64,000 bases of DNA from Sorghum bicolor (lineage: Eukaryota; Streptophyta; Magnoliopsida; Poales; Poaceae). Made by a program: the position numbers and the translations under genes. Positions 1-10,338 of this stretch are shown in pieces. The notes beneath the pieces were generated by a model. The model saw only the letters and a program-made list of their open reading frames with translations, was not told where the DNA came from and made no database searches. Within the stretch, counting starts at the first letter, position 1, and every line of letters starts with the position of its first letter. The stretch spans positions 25,722,501 through 25,786,500 of the forward strand of contig NC_012870.2 in NCBI RefSeq assembly GCF_000003195.3, in the 5' to 3' direction.

Positions 1-2286
1 TCCCGAGCCGTTTCGTCGATTCTCGTCGCGTTGGTGAGCTTCTCACTCTTCCCCGCTCCCTCCCCGTCCTCTTGCCGAGCGTTTGGAGGCCCGCTAGCCC
101 CCAGCCGCGCTCGCCGTAGTAACCCGCCGCCGCCGGCCGTGGTGCGGCATCTCGGGCGAGTCTCGGGTCTTTCCGAGGCCGGGATTGAGTTTCCCTTGCC
201 CTCCTCTCTCTCTCCCAGTAGTTTTAGTTCGCAAAACCGCGCGCCGTAGCCCCCTCTTGAAGTGCTCCGGCGAGCTCGGGCCGGCCGGCCATGGAGCGCC
301 GCCGCCTCCTGCTGCAGCGCCGGCCAGGAGCGCCGCCCATCCCCTCCCCCTTCCTTTCCCCTTCTAATCTCGGGCGTTCATCAAGAGATCAACGGCCTTG
401 GATGCACCGTACCCCTTCGGGGGGAAATTTTGCTTAAAGAGCCCCTCTGGATTTCAGGATTCGAGCCGCGGTCCTTAGCGCCTTCAGTTGAATACGTTTT
501 GTCTTTTAGAAAGCGTAAATTCCGTCGGTTAGGTCAAATTACGTTTTCAGAAAATTACAGAATTGCCACTGCAGTGTTTTGGCCATAAAATATTCGTTAT
601 AGCTCCGATTTGACCCGTTCAAATTGCGTTAGATTCGTAATTAAATTCTCTACATGATAGTACTGCTGTTTCTGTAGTTTGCCACTTTTATTTTCAGGGT
701 TAGGTTTAATTAATTATTTGCCTATAGGAAATCGTCGAAAAGTCGTAACTTGGTCGTTTTAGCTCCGATTTTCGTGAATTTCGCGTTGACGTGATCGTAG
801 CAGCACGTAGATGATTTTGGAAAACTTTTATTTAATTTATTTACTGCTGGTGTACTGTTCTAACTTTAGGAATTGTTCTCTTGCATGTTTGTCTTGGTAT
901 GCGTGATGATTGTGATGTATTGATCGAGCCCAGACGGTGAGGAGTATTTCGGGAGTCCGGAGCTCTTTGGGGATCAGCAGGACCAGCAAGACCAGCAGGA
1001 GTACGTGAACCAAGGCAAGTATAGCATGGGCCTACCTTGTTGTCCTACTTATTTTTAAGCATTTCACCCTGCATGTGTATAATATTGCAAACTATAAGGA
1101 CATCCTAGCTGTTGATGACAATTACCTTGTTCCTAAGGGTTTTTATTGCATATGGGTAGAAGTGCTAGTGCTCTAACTCCAATTATATATGATCTGAAAT
1201 CAGTGATGGAACCATGGTTAATTGATTAAACATGATTATGATAAATGGAACATAGGGCTATGGTACAAATGACTGTTGGTCAGGATGTCCTAGACCCTCC
1301 GTAAGGACTTATCTGTCGGCAAAAGCTGGGACTTACAGTGCAACCGGGAGAGTCATATGGCTCTGACTTTAGCTCAGTAATAGGACCTTTTCTAACTCGT
1401 TAGAGGTTACCCGAAAGGGCGCAAGAGGCGCTTGCCACTTTGGGTGTAGGGCTGCCCCTGTTTCTATGAGTATAGCCGCGATGGAAATGTGCCATAGGAA
1501 AGGGGGGTTTTCTACATCTGCCTGCCGAGGAAACCTCGCGGCCCTAACTGGTTAGAATAGGTCTATGGAAGGCTTCATAGTGTACCCTGCCCGCTCACCT
1601 TGGTAGTGTTTGGGGGTTGACGGACCCCGGGCATATGGGCAACACGACTCACGGTGAAAGTGCACAACCTCTGCAGAGTGTAAAACTGTTATAACAGCCG
1701 TGCTCACGGTCACGAGCGGCCCGGAAAACTCACAGAATAACTGGTTACTGATGGCTATATGGTACTTGATGATGTATAATTATGCTTTAATGTGACTTAA
1801 TGACTTACTATGGTTCTTATAACTGATCATATGGGATATTTGGGAGCTTAAGCATAAACTATAATAATTAATGATAAAACACTGACCTACTAAAAGCTGA
1901 TGCAGTGAACCTAGTTTAGCCTGTTTGAGCCTCATAAATCCTCATGCTATACTTGAGGAGTACGAGATGTACTCACGCTTGTATATTTCTTTTCTTTGGA
2001 TAAAAATCCCGGATGGGTAACAGATGGTGGTGGCTATGAGGACTACCCTGAGGACTATTAGGCTTGTGATTCACCAGTCGACCTTCCATGTGTGAGGGCC
2101 ATGAGATAGTTATCTTAGATTATCATATTTATATTTCCGCTGTTATGCCAGACTTTGTGATGTAATAACTACGTTTGTTGTAAACACTGCGATGATGGTA
2201 TTTAATTTGTGACTTATGTGTGTGATTGATCTCTGGGCGCACATAAGTTTATGCATTCAATTTCTTCCTTGAAATTGGGTGTGACA
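1..2286 (+). repeat. 5' LTR (partial) of Tekay element
   Basis: Positions 1-235 match 9234-9465 and 2154-2286 match 9467-9599 of the 3' LTR; the last block is identical by eye. The sequence between (236-2153) is absent from the 3' LTR but resembles parts of the solo LTR at 10339-13645 (for example the motif TTACCCGAAAGGGCGC), so it is original LTR sequence rather than an insertion. The LTR ends in GGGTGTGACA. Positions 1-360 form a GC-rich block typical of the transcribed leader of these long LTRs. Confidence 0.9.
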
Positions 2287-2289
2287 AAT

Positions 2290-2303
2290 TGGTATCAGAG
2301 CCG
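2290..2303 (+). other. Primer binding site, initiator Met-tRNA
   Basis: TGGTATCAGAGCCG lies three bases after the end of the 5' LTR. It is complementary to the 3' end of initiator methionine tRNA, the usual primer of plant Tekay elements. Confidence 0.92.
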
Positions 2304-2470
2304 TGTTGACTGTAGGACGCAAGCCTAGGTAGCAATGGTCGATATAGAGTTTTTGTTTTATTTATTTAATGCTCTCTACCTTACTTTTTGTTATTTTATA
2401 AAATTTATTATGCTTATATCACTATTTCTATTGCCAAAATGTTGATCTAATCTTAAAATAAAATTTATAG

Positions 2471-3388
2471 ATGCCGCCTGTCACGAGGTCTCGCCGTGCC
2501 AGCACCAGGAGCTACATCTCTCAGTTCACGCCCCAGTCGTCCCAGCCAGTGGTGGACATCTCCGACAATGAGACCGTCCCCATGGAGGAAGAGGACCCAG
2601 CGATGGTGACAGAGGTGGATGATGATGATGAGAATTGGATGGACTCCCCTGTAGCAGCTGCACCTGTTCCACCTCCACCCACAGCACCTGTTCCACCTGC
2701 TGCACCTGCACCACCAGCTCCACCAGTTGCACCTGCTGCCCCTGCTGTACCAGAGGTGGTGCCTCCAGCCGGTCCTGAGGAAGAAAACCCAGGATGGACT
2801 ACCACCATCCACTACAAGTATCCTTCAATGACAGCCTACTACCACAACTTGCTTAGGGAGATGCTGGATACTTACTATGCCGATAAGGAGATTGACATTA
2901 GGTACTGCTGTGCGGAGTACACACATCCCTATGAGGCCACCTACTGGAGGTCGGATCTTACCATCACTGTGGGGAATGAGGCACATGACAGCTATATGGT
3001 GGAGAGCATCCATGGACACGTTGCTAGGCGAGCTGAGGCACAGGACAGCATGGAGGATGCCGCCCAGATGGCTTACACTCACTACCATGGCCTTCGCTAC
3101 GAGGCCATGAGAGCTGACCAGTACAAGTTTCTCCCTCGCCATGATTCTACTATTGGTACTTGGTCTATCGAGAACCCGCAGGAGGTTGACACGCCATTGG
3201 ATGCAACTGTTAGGCATATGCATGTCCTGCAGATGGCCAATGATGACCTACAGGAGGAGCTACGTGATCAGCAGGATTCCATAGATCGCTTCCAGGAGAT
3301 GGTGGACAGCCTTAGAGAGCAGCTTGAGTTGCCACCGCTCTACAAGAAGAAGACCGCACCTCCTAGCATCTCCGGCGACGCACCATAG
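2471..3388 (+). CDS. ORF0: extra ORF between 5' LTR and gag
   Basis: 305-aa uninterrupted ORF on the same strand as gag-pol, which starts 680 bp further on. Regions: a charged, Ser/Arg-rich N-terminus (about 1-60); a Pro/Ala-rich linker (about 61-105); a folded-looking middle (about 108-235) rich in Tyr, His and Trp; and a predicted coiled coil near the C-terminus (about 245-285, with LQEELRDQQD and MVDSLREQLE). I recognise no retroviral domain. Some rice gypsy elements (RIRE3/RIRE8 type) are known to carry an ORF before gag, called ORF0, and this fits that position. Function unknown. The ATG chosen is the first in frame, ten bases after a TA-rich stretch. Expression could need a spliced or bicistronic RNA; I cannot tell which. 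Confidence 0.72.
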   Translation: MPPVTRSRRASTRSYISQFTPQSSQPVVDISDNETVPMEEEDPAMVTEVDDDDENWMDSPVAAAPVPPPPTAPVPPAAPAPPAPPVAPAAPAVPEVVPPAGPEEENPGWTTTIHYKYPSMTAYYHNLLREMLDTYYADKEIDIRYCCAEYTHPYEATYWRSDLTITVGNEAHDSYMVESIHGHVARRAEAQDSMEDAAQMAYTHYHGLRYEAMRADQYKFLPRHDSTIGTWSIENPQEVDTPLDATVRHMHVLQMANDDLQEELRDQQDSIDRFQEMVDSLREQLELPPLYKKKTAPPSISGDAP

Positions 3389-4068
3389 GCCTAGGATGCC
3401 ATAGTTGTTTTATTTCGTAGTCCCGTTATGTCAGTTGAGTTTGGAGTGCTTGTGAACAATTGATGTGTCCGTTGAATTTGTTTGTGTTTTTGCATGATTC
3501 GAATCTTTGTAATGACTGCTGGAAGGTTGTGGATTTATCTACAAACTTCCGTTACCTTAAGTTTAATTATCGAATGCTTAGTTGGGTTGGTATTTTCTGC
3601 TGTCGCTGTGCTGTTTTTCTGGAGCAGCCTGTGATGTTTAACTTTTATCTCTGAAGTGGTACGTCCAAAAACTTTGAAAATTTTGTGGAGGAAACTAGAC
3701 TGATGTATCTCACATTTGCAACTGGAACCACGTTAAAACCTGCTCGGATCTGGGAGATATCCTTGTTACAATCTGGGACTATTGCGCAGACTAGAGCCCA
3801 GAACAGATTCGCATTACCCCTGTTTTTGATCAAGATAATGTCAGAATCTGTAAAAGTGGTCTGAACAAAAGTTGTAAAAAAATTTATAAGCTTTCCAAGC
3901 ATGTATGGCACGCCTCTGTTGGATCTCAGAAACTCGAGTTATGAGTTAAATACTGCACTGCTGATTTTGCATCCTGTCCAGAAAAATTTCAGCAAAGCCT
4001 ATTTGATATTATAACCAGTTATTAATTATGGAAAGGTCTCTAAAAGCTTATTCCTTTGTTGGAAACAG

Positions 4069-7000
4069 ATGGCTGATGAAGGAGGAAGAGGCCGTGGTCG
4101 AGGTCGAGGCCGTGGCCGTGGACGTGGCCGTGGCGCACCGGTGGACCCACCGCCACCACCACAGCCTGTGACAATGGAGCAGCTCATGTTGATGCAAACT
4201 CAATTGATGCAAACTATGATGGATCGCCTGGATCACCAGCCCACCGTTGTACCACCACCGGTCCAGGTCCGAGATAAGAGGGGAGAGTTCATGAAGGGAC
4301 ATCTCCCTATCTTTACACATGCTAGTGACCCTTTAGAAGCCGATGATTGGTTAAGAGCTGTGGAGAAGCAGTTGAACATTGCTCAGTGCAATGACATGGA
4401 AAGGGTGTTGTATGCCTCCGGACAACTGCAAGGGGCTGCACAAGAGTGGTGGGAGTCCTACCAATATGGACGCCCAGACAATGCACCGCCTGTCACTTGG
4501 AGGGAATTCACAGAGAGTTTCCGGTCTTACCACATTCCAGAGGGGCTCATCGAGCTCAAACAAGAGGAGTTCCGTGCTCTCAAGCAAGGCTCCATGACTG
4601 TCGCTGAGTACCGTGACAAGTTCGCTCAATTGTCACGTTACGCTCCGGGTGAAGTGGCCAAGGATTCTGACAAGCAACGTCGTTTCCTGAAAGGACTGTA
4701 TGATGGCCTGCAACTGCAGCTGATGTCCAATGTTTACCCCAGCTTCCAGGAACTTGTGAACCGTGCTATTGTGATTGACAATAAGCGCAAAGAGATGGAT
4801 GCTAAGAAGAGGAAGATTCAGGGGCAAGCATCTAGCAGCAACACTCGTCCGCGCGTGTTTCCTCAGCAGGGCTTTCCTCCCAGGAACCAGAGGCCCCCTA
4901 GTCAGTGGAATCAGGGCCAGTACCCTCCGCGCAACCAAAACCAGAACCAGCAGCGTCCCCAGTACCAGCAGCAGTTTGGTAATCAACGCCCTCAGCAGCA
5001 AGCTAACCCCCAGGCACCACGTCCAGGTGTGCCCAGCAATGCTCCAGTGAAGACAGCAGTGGCAAACAACCCCAATGCTTGCTACCGTTGTGGTGAAGTG
5101 GGTCACTATGCCTATCAGTGCCCGAAGAAGCAGAACCCCTCAGCTCCACAGAATCAGAACAACAATCAGAGGCCCAATGCTCGACCACCCCACACTGGAA
5201 GTGTGAACCATGTGTCTACTGAATCAGCTCAGGAGGCACCCGAGGTCATGCTGGGTACGTTCAGTATCAACTCCATCCCTGCTACTGTACTTTTTGATTC
5301 CGGAGCTTCGCATTCTTTCATCTCGCAAGCTTTTGTTAGAGTACATAGCATAGCTTTATGTGCCATGAAAAACTCAATGCTAGTGAATTCACCGGGGGGT
5401 ACTATGCCAGCGAACTATTGGAGTCCCTCCACTAGTGTTTCTCTAAGGGGGGTAGAGTTCAAAGTAAACCCCATTGTGCTAAGAACTTCTGGTATTGACC
5501 TTATCCTTGGGATGGATTGGATGAAGCAACATCGGGCAGTGATTCAATGTCAGGAGAAGTCTGTGGTAGTAACATCACCTAAAGGGGATAGAATTTGTGT
5601 AGAAGTGGCAGTGCAAGCACCTCCAACTGCTACCGTGAACCAGTTGACTGATGAGGTCAATGAGGAGAACCAAGTGGTGGATGACTTCCCTGATGTGTTC
5701 CCTGATGAATTGCCAGGTATGCCACCTGACCGAGACATCGAATTCCTTATTGAACTTTTACCTGGAACTACACCTATAGCTAAAAGACCTTATAGAATGG
5801 GAGTGAATGAACTAGAGGAACTTAAGAAGCAAATTAAGGAGTTGCTAGAGAAGGGTTTTATTCATCCTAGTTCATCACCTTGGGGAGCACCCGTTATCTT
5901 TGTTGATAAGAAAGATGGCACCAGGAGAATGTGTGTGGATTACCGGTCACTAAATGAAGTAACCATCAAAAACAAGTACCCTTTGCCTAGAATTGATGAT
6001 CTGTTTGATCAGTTAAAAGGTGCTTGTGTGTTCTCAAAAATAGACCTTCGATCCGGTTATCACCAATTGAAAATCTGTGCTTCGGATGTACCTAAGACAG
6101 CCTTCACTACTAGGTATGGCCTGTATGAGTACACAGTTATGTCTTTTGGGCTAACCAATGCACCCGCATATTTCATGTATCTCATGAACAAGGTGTTCAT
6201 GGAGTTCTTGGATAAGTTTGTAGTGGTGTTCATTGATGACATACTCATCTTCTCCAAAACTAAAGAGGAACATGCAGAGCATCTGAGGCTAGTCTTGCAG
6301 AAGCTTAGAGAACATAAGCTATATGCCAAAAGAAGCAAGTGTGAGTTTTGGCTAAAGGAGGTCTCCTTTCTGGGACACGTGGTCTCCAATGGAGGGATAG
6401 CCGTGGACCCCAGCAAGGTGCGAGATGTGTTGAATTGGAAACCCCCGACCAATGTGAGTGAAATCCGTAGTTTTCTGGGATTGGCCGGATATTATAGGAG
6501 ATTCATTGAAGGATTCTCTAAACTTGCTAAGCCCATGACGGCCTTATTAGAGAAGAGTGCTAAGTTTGTTCGGTCAGACAAATGCCAGGCTAACTTTGAG
6601 GAGTTAAAAAAAAGGTTGACCACAGCTCCAGTGTTGACCTTACCTGACTTAAGCAAGAGCTTCTCCATCTATTGTGATGCTTCTCGCTCAGGTTTAGGTT
6701 GTGTGCTCATGCAAGAAGGAAGAGTAGTGGCCTATGCATCTAGGCAGTTGAGAAAACATGAGTTGAATTACCCTACTCATGATCTGGAACTAGCCGCAGT
6801 GGTCCATGCCTTAAAAATCTGGAGGCATTACTTGATTGGTCATAAGTGTGATATTTACACAGACCATAAGAGCCTAAAGTATATCTTCACCCAGTCAGAC
6901 CTGAATCTGAGGCAACGTCATTGGTTAGAGTTGATCAAGGATTATGACCTGGAAGTGCATTATCACCCTGGGAAAGCAAATGTAGTTGCAGATGCACTCA

Positions 7001-8550
7001 GTAGGAAAAGCTATGTCAACAGACTTCAGCTGACATTTATTTCAGTTGAGTTGCGAGCCGAAATAGAACACCTCAACATAGGCTTTGTGAATCATACCAT
7101 GGGTCTAGAGATAGAGCCAACATTGGAACAAGAGATACGTAAGAGTCAGTTGGAGGATGAGAAATTGAAAGAGATAGCAGATAATGTAGTGCTTGGAAAG
7201 GCACCAGGCTTCAGGATAGATGAGAATGGTACCCTATGGTTTGGGAAAAGGATATGTGTGCCTGAAGTGAAGGCTATCCGAGATACAATTCTGCGTGAGG
7301 CGCATGACTCTGCTTATTCAATACACCCTGGGAGTACCAAGATGTATTTGGACCTAAAGGAGAGATATTGGTGGTATGGATTGAAAAGGGATGTGGCAGA
7401 GTATGTTGCTTTGTGTGACACCTGTCAGAGGGTGAAAGCTGAGCACCAACGACCTGCAGGGTTGTTGCAACCAATGCAGATACCCGAATGGAAATGGGAA
7501 GAAGTCGGTATGGACTTTATTACCGGGTTGCCACGTACTCAACGTGGGTATGACTCGATTTGGGTAATAGTAGACCGACTCACTAAGGTTGCACATTTCT
7601 TACCAGTCAAAACCAACTACAAAGGGGCAAGGTTAGCCGAGCTGTACATGGAAAGGATTGTGTGCTTACACGGAGTTCCAAAGAAGATCGTGTCCGACCG
7701 AGGAACTCAGTTTACGTCACACTTTTGGCACAAAGTACATAGATCCTTGGGAACTAAGCTGAACTTCAGTTCTGCTTATCATCCCCAGACTGATGGACAG
7801 ACAGAGAGAATTAATCAAATCTTGGAGGATATGCTTAGAGCTTGTGCTCTGCAGTATGGCACTAGCTGGGACAAAAGTCTGCCGTATGCTGAGTTTTCCT
7901 ATAACAACAGCTACCAGAAGAGTCTCAAGATGGCTCCATTTGAAGCTTTGTATGGTCGCAAGTGTAGGACACCTTTATTCTGGAATCAAACTGGTGAGAC
8001 ACAGGTGTTTGGACCAGACGTCCTAAGAAGTGCTGAAGAACAAGTGAGGATGATTAGGGACAATCTAAGAGTGGCACAGTCAAGGCAGAAAAGTTATGCC
8101 GACACCCGAAGAAGGGACTTGAGCTTCAAAGAGGGTGATTTTGTATATCTGAAGGTATCTCCTATGAGGAGTGTGAAGAGATTCAATGTGAAGGGTAAGC
8201 TAGCACCAAGATACGTCGGACCTTTCAGGATTCTTGCAAGACGGGGAGAAGTAGCCTATCAGTTAGAACTTCCTGAGAGTTTGTCAGGTGTACATGATGT
8301 ATTCCATGTTTCTCAGTTGAAGAAGTGTTTGCGGGTACCCGAAGAGCAGATTCCTATAGAAGAGTTGACCGTTAAAGAAGATCTCACTTATGAAGAGTAC
8401 CCGATAAAGATCTTGGAAACTGCAGACAGAGTTACAAGAAGCAGAACTATAAAGATGTGTAAGGTGCAATGGAATCGTTATACCAAAGATGAAGCCACCT
8501 GGGAAAGAGAAGAGGACTTGAGAAAGTCGTATCCACATCTGTTTGAGTAA
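4069..8550 (+). CDS. Gag-pol polyprotein with chromodomain
   Basis: 1493-aa intact polyprotein that would package the element RNA, copy it to DNA and integrate it. Order: Arg/Gly-rich N-terminus (residues 5-23); gag domain (about 85-205); zinc knuckle [14 protein letters not shown] (338-351); protease with active site DSGAS (D410); reverse transcriptase (about 570-760) with FIDD at 721-724 in place of the common YxDD; RNase H (from about 862, catalytic D870); integrase with zinc-binding H1086 and C1116/C1119 and a complete D1149, D1210, E1246 triad with the normal 35-residue D-E spacing; C-terminal chromodomain (about 1440-1493) ending in ATWEREEDL. The chromodomain is known to guide chromovirus integration to marked chromatin. 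No stop or frameshift is visible, so the protein could be functional. Confidence 0.96.
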   Translation: MADEGGRGRGRGRGRGRGRGRGAPVDPPPPPQPVTMEQLMLMQTQLMQTMMDRLDHQPTVVPPPVQVRDKRGEFMKGHLPIFTHASDPLEADDWLRAVEKQLNIAQCNDMERVLYASGQLQGAAQEWWESYQYGRPDNAPPVTWREFTESFRSYHIPEGLIELKQEEFRALKQGSMTVAEYRDKFAQLSRYAPGEVAKDSDKQRRFLKGLYDGLQLQLMSNVYPSFQELVNRAIVIDNKRKEMDAKKRKIQGQASSSNTRPRVFPQQGFPPRNQRPPSQWNQGQYPPRNQNQNQQRPQYQQQFGNQRPQQQANPQAPRPGVPSNAPVKTAVANNPNACYRCGEVGHYAYQCPKKQNPSAPQNQNNNQRPNARPPHTGSVNHVSTESAQEAPEVMLGTFSINSIPATVLFDSGASHSFISQAFVRVHSIALCAMKNSMLVNSPGGTMPANYWSPSTSVSLRGVEFKVNPIVLRTSGIDLILGMDWMKQHRAVIQCQEKSVVVTSPKGDRICVEVAVQAPPTATVNQLTDEVNEENQVVDDFPDVFPDELPGMPPDRDIEFLIELLPGTTPIAKRPYRMGVNELEELKKQIKELLEKGFIHPSSSPWGAPVIFVDKKDGTRRMCVDYRSLNEVTIKNKYPLPRIDDLFDQLKGACVFSKIDLRSGYHQLKICASDVPKTAFTTRYGLYEYTVMSFGLTNAPAYFMYLMNKVFMEFLDKFVVVFIDDILIFSKTKEEHAEHLRLVLQKLREHKLYAKRSKCEFWLKEVSFLGHVVSNGGIAVDPSKVRDVLNWKPPTNVSEIRSFLGLAGYYRRFIEGFSKLAKPMTALLEKSAKFVRSDKCQANFEELKKRLTTAPVLTLPDLSKSFSIYCDASRSGLGCVLMQEGRVVAYASRQLRKHELNYPTHDLELAAVVHALKIWRHYLIGHKCDIYTDHKSLKYIFTQSDLNLRQRHWLELIKDYDLEVHYHPGKANVVADALSRKSYVNRLQLTFISVELRAEIEHLNIGFVNHTMGLEIEPTLEQEIRKSQLEDEKLKEIADNVVLGKAPGFRIDENGTLWFGKRICVPEVKAIRDTILREAHDSAYSIHPGSTKMYLDLKERYWWYGLKRDVAEYVALCDTCQRVKAEHQRPAGLLQPMQIPEWKWEEVGMDFITGLPRTQRGYDSIWVIVDRLTKVAHFLPVKTNYKGARLAELYMERIVCLHGVPKKIVSDRGTQFTSHFWHKVHRSLGTKLNFSSAYHPQTDGQTERINQILEDMLRACALQYGTSWDKSLPYAEFSYNNSYQKSLKMAPFEALYGRKCRTPLFWNQTGETQVFGPDVLRSAEEQVRMIRDNLRVAQSRQKSYADTRRRDLSFKEGDFVYLKVSPMRSVKRFNVKGKLAPRYVGPFRILARRGEVAYQLELPESLSGVHDVFHVSQLKKCLRVPEEQIPIEELTVKEDLTYEEYPIKILETADRVTRSRTIKMCKVQWNRYTKDEATWEREEDLRKSYPHLFE

Positions 8551-8559
8551 GCATCACCC

Positions 8560-8597
8560 AATCTCGAGGACGAGATTATTCTTAAGGGGGGTAGAAT
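8560..8597 (+). other. Palindrome and polypurine tract
   Basis: AATCTCG-AGGA-CGAGATT (8560-8577) can fold into a 7-bp stem. It is followed by the purine run AAGGGGGGTAGAA (8584-8596) directly before the 3' LTR, where plus-strand DNA synthesis would be primed. The same palindrome precedes the polypurine tract in both other Tekay-type elements of the window. Confidence 0.85.
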
Positions 8598-9599
8598 TGT
8601 AACACCCAAAATTTGACTCTTTTCAAAATAGATGAATTTGGCTTTGCTAAATAATTTTGTGAGCATTTTCAATATAGGAAAATAAATAAATTTGGAGAAA
8701 ATAAAATTAAAACATAAGTTAGGCCAATACTTTGTTGCATACATGCTGGTGCATCTATTTATGTGATGAGTGGATTTGAAGAAAAGATATTGGGTTCAAA
8801 AACTCATTTGGAAAAGAGTTTGAAAATTTTGTTTGGAAAATAAAAATGAAAAGCTTTTCTCTCCTCCTCTCCCCTTCTCTCGGCCATTTTGGCCCAAAAA
8901 CCCCGCGCGCCCCCTTCTCCTTCTTGGGCTTGGCCCAGCCGCCTCCCCCTCTCTTGCTGGTGGCTGACGGGTGGGGCCCACCCGTCAGGACCTCCCCCTA
9001 CCTCCAACCGCACCCCCGACTCCCTCGCTCTCTCTCGGTTGGAAACCTCCCAGGCCGAAAACCGCGCCCCCGCTCCCCCACGACTCCTCTTTCCCCCCCC
9101 CCCCCCGCGCTCGGGTAGAAGTGGGCAGAGCGCGTGCCAGAGCACCCTCCCCTTCCCATTTCCCCTCCTCGCCTCTGCCCTCATCCGGGAGCTCGCAGTA
9201 AACCGCCGCCGCAACCTCCGCGAGAAGCCGCCGTCCCGAGCCGTTTCGTCGATTCTCGTCGCGTTGGTGAGCTTCTCACTCTTCCCCGCTCCCTCCCCGT
9301 CCTCTTGCCGAGCGTTTGGAGGCCCGCTAGCCCCCAGCCGCGCTCACCGTAGTAACCCGCCGCCGCCGGCCGTGGTGCGGCATCTCGGGCGAGTCCCGGG
9401 TCTTTCCGAGGCCGGGATTGAGTTTCCCTTGCCCTCCTCTCTCTCCCAGTAGTTTTAGTTCGCAAATTTGTGATGTAATAACTACGTTTGTTGTAAACAC
9501 TGCGATGATGGTATTTAATTTGTGACTTATGTGTGTGATTGATCTCTGGGCGCACATAAGTTTATGCATTCAATTTCTTCCTTGAAATTGGGTGTGACA
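8598..9599 (+). repeat. 3' LTR with 1918-bp internal deletion
   Basis: Begins TGTAACACCC and ends GTGTGACA (1002 bp). Compared with the 5' LTR it joins the base matching 235 directly to the base matching 2154, losing 1918 bp; the junction is GCAAA|TTTGTG with essentially no homology between the break ends. The terminal parts needed for LTR ends are kept, but most of the downstream half is gone. Confidence 0.9.
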
Positions 9600-10197
9600 A
9601 TCCTTTTTATTTATTTCTACATTTTGTTATCAACTATAATTATGCTTACCATATTACCTATCCACCCTATTTTTCCTAGTTATATTAATTTAATTTCTCA
9701 AGCTATTGGAACTCATGTATTCGCTAAAAAAATGCCCATATATGTTTATCTTAATTTAGTTTATGCTATTATTTTAATAAATGTCTAGCATTATGTTATT
9801 GAGTATTTATATACTTTCCTCATTGATCTATAACAGTGAAGAATATTTTGTACCAAACAAGAACATGTTCCAATGGTGGTACAATTGTTATCATGTTTTA
9901 GTAATGTACCTCTTCTCGCCTATTGGCTTATTACTTGTTCAATAGGTGCTTACTCCATTGTCATCAAAATGGACTCTAACATGGAATCTATTGTTTCTGT
10001 TAAAAAAGCAGAACTTTTTTGCACTAAGGAATTTATTATTAGAGTACATAGAGTCCAAGCACCAAGACTCCAAGAGCCTCATATGACTTTATCCTTACCA
10101 ACTGTCAATCCCATGTTACGGCTTAGCGTGTTGTCAAATCATAGGATTTTTACTCCATCCCAAAGTCTCAGAACAGGTGGACTTCTAGGATTTTAGA
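9600..10197 (+). repeat. Unidentified direct repeat, copy A
   Basis: About 598 bp, AT-rich, homologous over its length to 13761-14353. It starts right at the end of the Tekay 3' LTR, so the Tekay element inserted at or within its left edge. A 107-aa ORF (9873-10196) exists here, but the matching frame is broken in copy B and it resembles nothing I know, so I do not call it a gene. 10198-10333 is AT-rich unique DNA with no visible feature. Confidence 0.75.
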
Positions 10198-10338
10198 ATG
10201 TGCAATTATTGCCTCTATACCTATTATCGATGCAATTCACAAAAAACTATCATCGATGCATTTTTTAATAATTTAATACTTCATATCTATCTATGATATT
10301 AAATTTATTAGCTCACCATCTTTTATTCATTCACTATT

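Larger units (their letters stand above)
1..9599 (+). mobile_element. Tekay/Del-type Ty3/gypsy chromovirus, 5' end outside window
   Basis: The order is 5' LTR (partial), Met-tRNA primer site, ORF0, gag-pol with chromodomain, palindrome, polypurine tract and 3' LTR. Window position 1 aligns to 9234 in the 3' LTR, so 636 bp of the 5' LTR lie outside the window and a full 5' LTR would be about 2922 bp. Order of pol domains (PR-RT-RH-IN) is that of Ty3/gypsy, and the chromodomain places it among chromoviruses. Where the two LTRs can be compared (about 370 bp) I see two substitutions and one 2-bp indel, so it is a fairly recent insertion. The target duplication would be ATCCT at 9600-9604, but its partner is outside the window. 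Confidence 0.93.

Noticed and set aside
2290..2303. tRNA-like sequences at LTR borders (also 48311-48325, 56497-56513)
   Set aside because: Only the 3' end complement of a tRNA is present, as expected for primer binding sites; no tRNA gene.
2465..2812. Antisense ORFs opposite ORF0
   Set aside because: They mirror the Pro/Ala-rich linker of ORF0, whose sense frame is three times longer and collinear with gag-pol.
9873..10196. 107-codon ORF in direct repeat copy A
   Set aside because: The matching frame in copy B has frame changes and stops, and there is no similarity to known proteins.
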